Assembly (NCBI GenBank): GCA_049515555.1
Contig: JBEKTY010000096.1
Location: 1 to 31,417, forward strand
Reading direction: 5' to 3'
From: JBEKTY01 sp049515555
Lineage (GTDB): Bacteria > Planctomycetota > Planctomycetia > Pirellulales > Thermoguttaceae
DNA: 31,417 bases
A program made the position numbers and the translations under genes. Position 1 is the stretch's first letter, and every line of letters begins with the position of its first letter. Positions 12,553 through 22,000 of this stretch are shown here, piece after piece. Below the pieces are notes generated by a model, which saw nothing but the letters and a program-made list of their open reading frames with translations, had not been told where the DNA came from and searched no databases.

Positions 12553-12893
12553 TTCGCTGGTTCGGCGCCCTGGTGCTTCTTGGATTTTCTCTCGGCGGGC
12601 ACGCTGCCATCGGCCCGGCCCTTGTAGAACTCCGAGTGCTCGGCGTGGACCTGCCAGTTGGTGGTGTACTTCTCGGCCAGGGCCTTGTCCCGAATGACCA
12701 GCAGATTCTCGGCGTTGCGAGTCTCGGCCGAGTCGGTGAAATTGAAGCTGCCGGTAATGACGACCTGCCCGTCGATGATGATGACTTTGTTATGGGCGAT
12801 GGCGTGCTTGGCGTCGATCTTGGTCGGGATTCCCATATTGTGCAAGAAGTCTACCTCGGTGTACGCTTCCGTCCGCTGGGACTCATCGAGGAT
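12549..12893 (-). pseudogene. 5'-truncated PLD-domain gene
   Basis: The 114 codons encode the C-terminal half of a small PLD-family protein: ILDESQRTEAYTEVDFLHNMG, then HNKVIIID (a complete HxK(x4)D) and GSFNFTDSAETRNAENLLVI. This pattern is typical of short single-HKD bacterial PLD nucleases such as Nuc/EDTA-resistant endonuclease relatives, which are usually 160-200 aa with a signal peptide. Here homology stops at the edge of the 100-bp repeat (12894) and the first half is missing. The frame stays open through the repeat to 13175, but that part has no PLD features. It is distinct from the 726-aa PLD protein upstream. Confidence 0.7.
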
Positions 12894-12993
12894 CTGAAAC
12901 AAATTCAAGCTGTCCCTATCAATAACTCCGTGCCCCCTGGCCGTCAAGGAGTTGCGATCTTGCTGGATTGCCTTGTGAGCTGCGGCCCGGCGG
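12894..12993. repeat. 100-bp dispersed repeat, copy B
   Basis: Same orientation as the copy at 7805-7904. The AACTCC/GGAGTT inverted repeat and the promoter-like TTGACG are conserved. It forms the breakpoint of the truncated PLD gene on its left, and 114 bp separate its right end from the DUF58 start. With copy A it brackets about 5 kb. Confidence 0.8.
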
Positions 12994-13107
12994 TGTAAGA
13001 TCGTGGGAAGCGAGCCCACCTGGGAATCCCGCCGCGGGCGTTGCACGTCGCCCGCCCTGCGATTCATTCCATGGACCTGTTGGCACCGGACCGATCGGGC
13101 ACCCGTC

Positions 13108-13983
13108 ATGTCGCTGGCCTTGGACAGCCGTTTTCTTCGCCGACTGGAGCGCTTCGAGATCATTCCGCGGGGCATCTACCGCGGCAACCAGCTCGGACAT
13201 CGGCGCTCGCCCAGCCGCGGCACGGGCCTGGAGTTTTCCGACCACAAGGAGTACTCCATTGGCGACGACATCCGCTATCTCGATTGGAACCTCTACGCGC
13301 GGCTGGAAGAGCTGTTCGTCAAGCTCTTCGAGCAGGAGGAGGCGGTGACCATCCACATCTTGCTGGACGCCTCCGGCTCGATGTCCGTGGGGTCGCCCTC
13401 CAAGGCGCAATTGGGCGCGCGAATCGCCGCCGCGGTGGCCTACGTCGGATTGGCCAACGAGGACCACGTGAGCGTCTCGCTCTTCGCCGACGGCCTGGTC
13501 GCGTCGACCAAGAGCCTGACCGGCCGGAGGCGGGTCTACGAAGTCCTGGACTTCCTCGACGCCCCGCCGCAGGGCGCCACCGACCTGCGCAAGACCCTCG
13601 ACTCGTTCTCCAAGGCAACGCGGCGCCCCGGGGTCGTCTTCGTCATCTCCGATTTCCTCGATGTCGGCGGCGTGCTGCAAGGAATCCGCCCGTTGGCCGG
13701 CCGCAAGTTCGGCCTCTACGCCCTGCACCTCGTCGCGCCGCAGGAGCTCGACGTGCAGATCTCCGGCGACGTCGAGCTGTGCGACGTCGAGACCGGCCGC
13801 AGCCTGCGGCAGCCGCTCCGCCGCGACACGGTCGAGCGGTTCCGGGCCTTCTTCCGCGCCCACTGCGAGCAGTTGCGCTCCGAACTGCGCCGCTACGGCG
13901 TCCGCTATCTCCGCCTGGCGACAGACCAGCCGCTGGACGACATCCTCTTCACCCGCTTTCCCAAGGAAGGAGTCTTCCGATAG
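13108..13983 (+). CDS. DUF58 family protein
   Basis: A 291-aa DUF58 protein. The signature region is clear at about residues 43-80 (LEFSDHKEYSIGDDIRYLDWNLYARLEELFVKLFEQE). A VWA-like domain with the metal-site motif DASGSMS (D87, S89, S91) follows. DUF58 proteins are almost always encoded next to a MoxR AAA+ ATPase and are thought to act with it in protein or metal-centre assembly. The start at 13108 gives the family's usual N-terminus (SLALDSRFLRRLERF); an upstream GTG in frame would add 35 unlikely residues. No strong ribosome binding site is seen. It is the first gene of a seven-gene operon. Confidence 0.88.
   Translation: MSLALDSRFLRRLERFEIIPRGIYRGNQLGHRRSPSRGTGLEFSDHKEYSIGDDIRYLDWNLYARLEELFVKLFEQEEAVTIHILLDASGSMSVGSPSKAQLGARIAAAVAYVGLANEDHVSVSLFADGLVASTKSLTGRRRVYEVLDFLDAPPQGATDLRKTLDSFSKATRRPGVVFVISDFLDVGGVLQGIRPLAGRKFGLYALHLVAPQELDVQISGDVELCDVETGRSLRQPLRRDTVERFRAFFRAHCEQLRSELRRYGVRYLRLATDQPLDDILFTRFPKEGVFR
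13963..13982 (+). promoter_or_regulatory. Shine-Dalgarno site and apparent AUA start of the first MoxR gene
   Basis: The run AAGGAAGGAG lies eight bases before ATA at 13980. That ATA overlaps the DUF58 stop as ATAG, in the place where neighbouring genes have ATGA. No ATG, GTG or TTG occurs in frame between here and 14067. The first conserved MoxR helix begins before 14067, so the start must be upstream of it. Confidence 0.55.
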
Positions 13984-14992
13984 ACGCTGCCGCCCAAGCT
14001 TCCGAGACGACCGGGCCCGAGGCCGTCGCGGCCTTCGCCCGGCAGTTCGACGAGATCTGCTCCGAGGTGGAGAAGGTCATGGTCGAGCTGCGCGGGGTGA
14101 TCGAGGACACGCTGGTGGCGCTGGTGGCCCAGGGGAATGTGCTGCTGGAAGGCGTGCCGGGGATCGGCAAGACGTACCTCATCCGCACGTTGGGCCAGGT
14201 GCTAAACCTCCAGTTCCGCCGCGTCCAGTTCACCGCCGACCTGATGCCCTCCGACATCATCGGCACGAACCTCCTGGTGCAGGACGAACACGGCAAGCGG
14301 CTGGCGTTCCAGCCCGGGCCGTTGTTCACCAACCTGCTGTTGGCCGACGAGATCAATCGGGCCACGCCCAAGACGCAGGCCGCGCTCTTGGAGGCCATGG
14401 AGGAGCACAGCGTGACCATCGGCGGCCTCAGCACTCCGCTGGACGAGCCCTTCTTTATCCTCGCCACGCAGAACCCGATCGAGCAGGACGGCACCTATCC
14501 GCTCCCCAAGGCGCAGTTGGACAAGTTCCTGTTCAAGCTGCAGGTGGGGTATCCGTCGGCGGAGGGGCTGGCGGAGATCGCGGTGCGGACCACGTTCGAG
14601 CAATACCCGGCGGTGCGGCAGGTCGTCGACGGCGGCGCGATCCGGGTCATGCAACGGCTGGTTCGCGCGGTGCCCGTTGCCTCGCACGTCGAGGAGTTCG
14701 CGCTGCGGATTGCGCGGGCCACGCAGCCCGATTCGCCGCTGGCCACGGCCACGGCGCGGCGCTACGTGGAGTCGGGCACGGGACCGCGGGGCCTGCTGGC
14801 CATCCTGCACGCGGCCAAGGCCCGCGCGCTGGCGCGCGGGAACTTCTTCGTCGCCCGCGACGACGTCTGCGGCGTGGCCGTCCAGGCCCTCCAGCACCGC
14901 ATCCAGCGCAACCTGGAGGCCGAGGCCGAGGAGATCCGCGCCGATGAGATCGTCCGCCGCATCGTCGCCGAAGTAAAGGAGGACGCGCAGCC

Positions 14993-14996
<4 letters not shown>
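13980..14996 (+). CDS. MoxR-family AAA+ ATPase (first of two)
   Basis: About 338 aa if started at the ATA. Walker A is GVPGIGKT (58-65) and Walker B is LLLADEIN (D123, E124). The AAA_3/MoxR signatures DLMPSDIIGTN, ATQNPIEQDGTYPLPKAQLDKF and the C-terminal lid SGTGPRGLLAIL are all present. MoxR ATPases use ATP to remodel or activate partner proteins, typically VWA-domain proteins such as those downstream. In-frame fallback starts are GTG at 14067 and ATG at 14079, but both would remove the N-terminal helix EAVAAFARQFDEICSEVEKVMV that MoxR proteins normally have. It overlaps the next gene by ATGA. Confidence 0.88.
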
Positions 14997-15969
<973 letters not shown>

Positions 15970-15973
<4 letters not shown>

Positions 15974-17274
15974 AAGCGGTCCGCCAGCTCGCCAAGCGGA
16001 TGCGCCGGCTGTGGATCGCCGAGCACTGCTTCCGGGGGCTGCTGCTGAGGCTCGGTTGGGCCGCCAATGCCTGCCTGCTCTGTTTCGTGCTCCACGGCCT
16101 GCTGGGACTGCCCCTGGTGAGCCTGCTGTACGTAGCGATTCCGGCTGCGCTTGGAGTGGCGGCGATGACAGTCCGCCAGTACCGTCGGGCGCCGCGGGCG
16201 GGTCGCTTGGCGCAGTTGCTCGACCAGCGGGCCCGATCGGGCGACCTTTACGCCTCGGCACTGGAGTTCGCCGCCGAGCCGGCACGGTACGGCTGGCTGG
16301 GCGAGCTCACCTGCCGTCAGGCCGGCGACGAAGCCCGGCACGTGGCGCTCGTGCCGCAGTGGTCGTTCGGTGCGTGGCGGCATTGGGCGGCCATGGCAAC
16401 CGTCGCCGTCATCCTGGGCGGAACTTATGGCGCACGGGTCGGCCTGGATCGGCTCGGGAGCGGAAGATCCGTGGGCCCGACGGCCGGCGCGGAGATGCCC
16501 GACTCGCCCGCCGCCGGCGGCAAGGCGATTGCCCAGCGCCAGCCGCCCGACGAGCCGGCGGCCAAAGAGAAGACACCGCCAGGCCTGCCCAGCGAGCCCG
16601 AGGAGACGAAGCCCGAAAAACCCGCCGACGAGACGGTTAAGATCACCAACGAAATGATCGACCGCTACCTTCAGCAGGTCCCCGAGCAGGAGAAGGTGAG
16701 CCTCGACGGCGCTACGCCCATCCGTTGGGACGAAGACGAAGCGGGCGGCAAGAACAATCCGCAGAATCGCGAGGAGGGCAAGAAGATCGACCCGGTGAAG
16801 CTGGACGCCGCCTTCTTGAAGGACCTCGAAGCGGCGAAAAAGACCAAGACCGAGGGGGGCGCCGGCGACAGCGCCGTGGACATCGCGGTCATGGGCAAGC
16901 AGGACCAAGGGGCGGCGGCCAAGGGCAAGACCGGCGGCAAAGAAGGCAAGGAGTCGCTGGCCGATGCCTCGTCCAAGGACCCCCGCGGAAATCCCACGCG
17001 GTTGGCCGTCAAACCCGCCAGGAACGGCTTGCAAATCACTTCCGCCGCGCGGGCCAGAGGCGGGCACAAAGGCCAGGTCCGGCCGATGGGCCTGTTGGAG
17101 TTTCTGGCCGCCATGAAACGCTCACAAACCACCCCGGCCGAGCCGCCGGCCGAAACCGCCTCACCCCCCGCCGGCCCCGCCCCCGAGCGGGTCACTCCCC
17201 AGGAACCGGCTCCCGACACCGCCGCCCGGCTGATCGAGTCGTATTTCGACCGCCTGCGGAGGGCCGATCAATGA
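15970..17274 (+). CDS. Membrane-anchored protein with long charged tail, MoxR-operon component
   Basis: A 434-aa protein. Two hydrophobic segments lie close together at about 25-69 and a third at about 138-158. A long low-complexity segment rich in Glu, Lys, Pro and Ala follows (about 170-410), then a short amphipathic end (TAARLIESYFDRLRRADQ). This layout matches the DUF4175-like or uncharacterised membrane genes often found between MoxR/DUF58 and BatA in planctomycetes. The exposed tail probably reaches a partner in the complex; no enzymatic motif is visible. It is coupled by ATGA on both sides. Confidence 0.75.
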
Positions 17275-19067
17275 CCTTCCGGGAACCGGGCCTCGTTTGG
17301 CTCCTGCTCTTGCTATTGTTGCCGCTGGTGCTGTATTTGCTACCCTTGCCCCGTCAGCGCGTGCTCTCCAGTGCGCTCTACCTCTGGGAGAGGTTCTTGC
17401 AAGGCGAGCCGTTCGGCCACACCTCCGAGCGATTCCGCCGGGTGCTGGGCTTCGCCCTTACCGTCGCCATCCTGGCTTCGCTCGTCCTGGCGGCGGCCGA
17501 GCTGACCGTGGGCCACCCCGGCGTCTCGGCCCGCAAGCTGCTCGTTCTGGTCGACGTCTCGGCGCGCATGAACGCGAAAACCAGCGGCCGGAGCAATCTG
17601 GACCGTGCGAAGACGGCCGCCGCCCAGCTCATGGCATCGCTGGACGGCGACGCTCAGGTGGCCCTGGCCGAAGCGGCCGGGCAACTGCGATTGCTGGCGC
17701 CTTTCGCGTCGCCCCGCGGCGAGGCGGCACGCCGCTTGGAGGCCATCGAGCCATTCGACGGCCCCAGCGACCTCGGCCGGTTGTTGGACGAGGCATATGG
17801 TCTGTGGGGCGCCCAAGAGGACTGCGCGATCTACGTCTTCACCGACGGACCGCTGAGCGATAATCACTGGGGCCCACGCGCGCACGTCTGGATGGCGCCG
17901 CCGGCCGGCGATAACGCGGCGATCATCGCCCTGGCGGCCGAGCGACGCGGGTCGCACATCCGCGCCCGTTGCACGCTGGCCAACTACGGCCGCGCGGCAC
18001 GCACCCTCAGGGCAACGGTAATTGTGAACGACGTGCCACGCGGCGGTTTCGAGTGCCGCGGGTTGGGCCCCGGCGCCACGGCCGAGCAGACGGTGGACGT
18101 CGACGAGCCGCGCGCCGCCGCGCTGCGAATCAAGCTGGAGGGCGGCCCCGACGCCCTGGCCGTCGACGACGAGGCCTGCGCGGTGGTCCCGGCCCTGGCC
18201 GACCTGGGCGTGCGGCTCGTCTGGCCCGAAGGCGGCAAGCACAACGCCTACGTCGGCATGCTGCTGGCATCGCTGCAGGAAGAAGGGACCATCGGCCCGG
18301 TGTGGGAGAGCCCGGCGGGGACGGCGGCCGTGACGGTCTTCGCGAACCAGTTGCCCGCCACGTGGCCCGAAGGTGGGGCCGTCGTGCTTTACCCGCTCCG
18401 CAGCGGCGTGGTCGAGGTGGCCGGGCTGCATGCCGAGCCGGTCACGGTGACGCGCCAGGCAGCGCACTTTGTGCTGGAAGGCGTCGAGCTGCGCGGCCTG
18501 GTGGTCAAGGGCGCGGTGCAGGCCAAGGTGCCCGATTGGGCCGAGCCCCTGGTGTGGGCCGACGACCTGCCCTTGGTCTGGGCCGGAGCGACCGGCAAGA
18601 CGAAGGTCCTCTTCGTGGCCGCGCCCTTGACACCGGACGGCTCGCGGCTGCCATTGTTGGCGGCGTTCCCCATGCTCGTGCGGAACGCCTGCCTGTGGAT
18701 GCTGCCGCAGGCCAGCGTGTTGCGGCCGGGCGAAGCGGTCGATGGGGACTGTCCCAATTTTCGTCCGACGAAAATGGGACTGTCCCCTTCGACTGGCGCG
18801 GCGAGCACAACCGGGCCGCCCCCGGCCGAGGCGACCAGTCGCGCCCTCTGGACGTCGCGGCGGGCCGGCCTCGTCGAGAGCCCCGCCGACGGCCGCCTGC
18901 ACGCCTTCAGCACGCTCAGCGCCGCCGAGTCGGACCTGCGGCGGTCGCCGCGCGAAGCGGCGCCGCCCCCGGCAACGCGGCAATCCCTGGCCACACTCCT
19001 GGTGGTCCTGGCGATGCTCTTGCTTCTGGTCGAGTGGGGACTGTTCCACCGGCGGCTGACGGAGTGA
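17271..19067 (+). CDS. BatA-like VWA-domain membrane protein
   Basis: A 598-aa protein with the BatA/aerotolerance-regulator N-terminus: a first membrane helix at about 8-25 (LVWLLLLLLLPLVLYLLPLP), the RVLSSALYLWERF segment, and a second helix at about 60-82. A VWA domain begins near 90. Its metal-site motif is degenerate, DVSARMN (D95, S97, but R99 where the second Ser is expected), so metal binding may be impaired. A C-terminal helix lies at about 572-592. A 44-bp palindromic repeat is translated at residues about 492-506. BatA-type proteins work with MoxR ATPases at the membrane. Two bases separate it from the next gene. Confidence 0.82.
   Translation: MTFREPGLVWLLLLLLLPLVLYLLPLPRQRVLSSALYLWERFLQGEPFGHTSERFRRVLGFALTVAILASLVLAAAELTVGHPGVSARKLLVLVDVSARMNAKTSGRSNLDRAKTAAAQLMASLDGDAQVALAEAAGQLRLLAPFASPRGEAARRLEAIEPFDGPSDLGRLLDEAYGLWGAQEDCAIYVFTDGPLSDNHWGPRAHVWMAPPAGDNAAIIALAAERRGSHIRARCTLANYGRAARTLRATVIVNDVPRGGFECRGLGPGATAEQTVDVDEPRAAALRIKLEGGPDALAVDDEACAVVPALADLGVRLVWPEGGKHNAYVGMLLASLQEEGTIGPVWESPAGTAAVTVFANQLPATWPEGGAVVLYPLRSGVVEVAGLHAEPVTVTRQAAHFVLEGVELRGLVVKGAVQAKVPDWAEPLVWADDLPLVWAGATGKTKVLFVAAPLTPDGSRLPLLAAFPMLVRNACLWMLPQASVLRPGEAVDGDCPNFRPTKMGLSPSTGAASTTGPPPAEATSRALWTSRRAGLVESPADGRLHAFSTLSAAESDLRRSPREAAPPPATRQSLATLLVVLAMLLLLVEWGLFHRRLTE
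18744..18787. repeat. 44-bp palindromic repeat in the BatA-like gene
   Basis: The stem pairs GGGGAC/GTCCCC, GTCCC/GGGAC and ATTTTCGTC/GACGAAAAT, with one T-T mismatch, one bulged A and a minimal loop. It differs from 21183-21226 at one of 44 positions. Here it is read as GDCPNFRPTKMGLS. All six frames of the unit are free of stop codons. Confidence 0.85.
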
Positions 19068-19069
19068 GC

Positions 19070-22000
19070 ATGCTGAGCCATCTGATCATCGCCGTCATTC
19101 TGGTTCTGGCCGGCGGGTACACGATCGCCTTCGCCGTGCGTACCGACTTGCCCTGGTCGCGGCGGCGCGTGGCGGCGATTGCGCTTTGCCGGCTAGGCAT
19201 TCTGGCCGCCGTCGGGGCCTGGTGCTTCGAGGTGAACCTGGCCTTTCATACCCGCTCCGAGCGGGTCGAATTGGTGCTGCTGGCCGATCACTCCGCCTCG
19301 ATTGCCCCGGAGGGACTGCAAGCGGTCGACCAGTGGATCGAGCGGGCCGAAGCCGCCGCCCGGCAATCGGGCAACTTCCTGCTGACCCGCGAGCTGGCCG
19401 CCGAGGGCGGCCGCGCCACGCCGATCGCCGAGGCCCTGGATGCCGCACGGCGCCTCTTCCCCGGACGCGGCGAGAAGCGGATCCTGCTGCTCTCCGACGG
19501 CCGCGCCACCGGCGGCGATCCGCGGGCCGAGATTCTACAGCTCCAGCAAGATGCGATCAAGGTCTACGCGGTTCCGGCGATGGCCTTGCCGGGCGAGTCG
19601 CTCGTGGCCGACTTCAGCCTGCCGGCCGCCGCATGGCGCTCGGTGCCCGTGACCGCCGAGGCAACCCTCCAAGCCGCCGCGGCCGGACCCTGCCTCCTGA
19701 CGCTCGCGGTGGACGGCAAGCCGTCGGCCCAGCGGCAGCTCAGGCTCGCCGCCGGCCGCACGGTGGTCGAGCTGCCCCTGGTCTTCCCCAGCGACGGCGT
19801 GCACCAGGTCGAGCTGCGAGCGCGGTTCGCCCAAGACCGGCTGGATTGGAACAATCGTGCGGCTGCGCTGGTCGACGTGCCGCTGGCGCCGCGGGTGATC
19901 ATGATCTCCGAGGTGCAAGCGGCCCGGCATCCGTTGCGGGCGGTGCTGGAGGCCGCCGGCCTGGAGGTCCGCACCGTCGCCCCGCAGGACCTTCCCCCGC
20001 GCGTGTCCTGCGACTGCATGGTCCTGGACAATGTTGCCGCCAAGGCGCTGGGCGAGGCCCGGATGCAGGCCCTCGAGGCCTTTGTACGCGAGGGCGGCGG
20101 GCTGCTCTTCACCGGCGGCCGCCGCGCCTACGGCGCCGGCGGCTACCACGGCACGCCGCTGGAAAGCGTCTTCCCCGTGCTCCTGGAGCCCAAGAAAGAA
20201 TATCCGCCCTTCGCCCTAGTCGTGGTGCTGGACAACTCCTGGTCGATGAACGAGGGCCTCTCGTCGACCGTCGGCAAGATCGACATTGCCAAGGAAATCG
20301 CCATCGCCGCCGCCGAGGGACTCAACCCGGGCGATTGGCTGGCGCTGGTGTCGTTCGACTCCGAGTATCACAACATCATCGCGCCCACCAGGGTCAAGGA
20401 CCTCGAGCCGGCCAAGTACGAAATCGCGCGGATCGGGGCCTTCGGCATGACCAACATCCTCGGCGGCCTGACCGAGGCGGCGCGGATCATCCAGTCGATC
20501 GACGCCGCCTACAAACATATCCTCCTGGTCAGCGACGGCAAGGAAACGGAAATCGGCACCGACTACAGCCTGCTGCTGGCCTCGCTCGACCGGATGCGAA
20601 TCTCCCTCTCGGCGGTCGGCGTGGGGACCAGCGTCAATGCCAAGCTGCTCAATACCCTGGCCTATGCGGGCAAGGGGCGCTACCACCACACGCAGTCGGT
20701 GCGGGAGATTCCCGCCGTCGTGCTCCAGGAGGCCAAGGGGCCGGAGAACCAGCTCCTCGTCGAGATGCCCCTGGCGGCCAAGAAGTTGGAAGAGGACCCG
20801 GCCCTGGCGGGCATCGACGTGGAGGGCCTGCCGCCCTTGGCGGGCTACAACCGCACGCGGGCAAGGCTGCACGCCTGGACGCCGCTAGCCATCTCGCCCA
20901 AACGCGAGCCGCTCCTGGCCCGCATGCACTACGGCCGCGGCCAGGCGGCCGCCTTCCTGTCTACGGCCACGCCGCTGTGGGCCAACCGCTGGATCAGCGA
21001 GCGGCCGGCCGAATATGTAGCCTTCTGGCGGCAGATGGTGTTCTCGCTGCTGGCGCCGCCGCACCACGCGCTGCGGCCCGGCGTATCCTACGAAGAGGGC
21101 CGGCCGGTGTTCGACTTCACCGCCCCGGCCGCCGGCCGGTGGGCCGTCAGCCAATCGCGGAGACCGTCCCAATCTTCGTCCGGGGGACTGTCCCAATTTT
21201 CGTCCGACGAAAAGGGGACTGTCCCCTTTAACATGGGTTCACCGCCGGCGACGCGGCAAATCGGCGATCTGCCCCGCGACGGACTCCGCGTTGCCGCGGG
21301 GTCCGACGCCCTGTTGGTCACGGCCCACGGAAAACTCAACGCCGCCTTCGCCTGGAACCGGACCTATGGGCGCGAGTTCGGCGATGCGGCCGATGGAGAA
21401 AAGATTCTTAGAACATTGTGCGAGCAGACCCAGGGGGTCTTCCAGCCGCCGCCCGAGTCGCTGTTTGCCGGCGGCCGGTCGTGGGCGGCATGGGAAATCG
21501 GCCGGGCCGCATGGCTGGCGGTTGCGGCGGGGCTCATGGCCCTGGAACTCCTCGTGCGACGCCTGCCGGCCGTGTTCGCCCTCGTGCGCCGGCGCGGCCC
21601 ACCGGTTGTCGCCGCCGCGGCCGGCATGCTCTTGGTATGGACCGCCGGGGGCACGGCAGCCATGGAAGTCACCCGCGAGGGCTCGCGGCTGACGGTGGCC
21701 GGCGCCAACTTCCGCTACACCTGGGATGCCCACCGCGGTGGAGAACTCGCCCTGGTCGAGCAGCCGGGGCTCGTCGAGGGGGGCTGGTGGCTCCGCGGTA
21801 TGCCGGGCCAACCCCGCTCCGCCTGGCAGCGGGTCAACTCGAGCTTCGCCTGGAAGTCGCTCGACACCATCCCCGCCCTCTCGCTGGCCACCCGCCGCGG
21901 GGCATACTACTCGCTGGAATGGGCCATCGCCTACAACAATGCCGACCGCGATGCCCGGATCGACATCCTCAAGCAGTCTGCCGGCGAGGTGGTCTTCGAG

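Noticed and set aside
13003..13053. Small hairpins GTGGG/CCCAC and GGGCG/CGCCC upstream of the DUF58 gene as a riboswitch
   Set aside because: The stems are only five base pairs each, with no conserved riboswitch pattern recognised.
12894..13175. N-terminal extension of the minus-strand PLD frame as genuine protein
   Set aside because: The extension is encoded by the dispersed repeat and by sequence overlapping the DUF58 start on the other strand, and it shows no PLD features.
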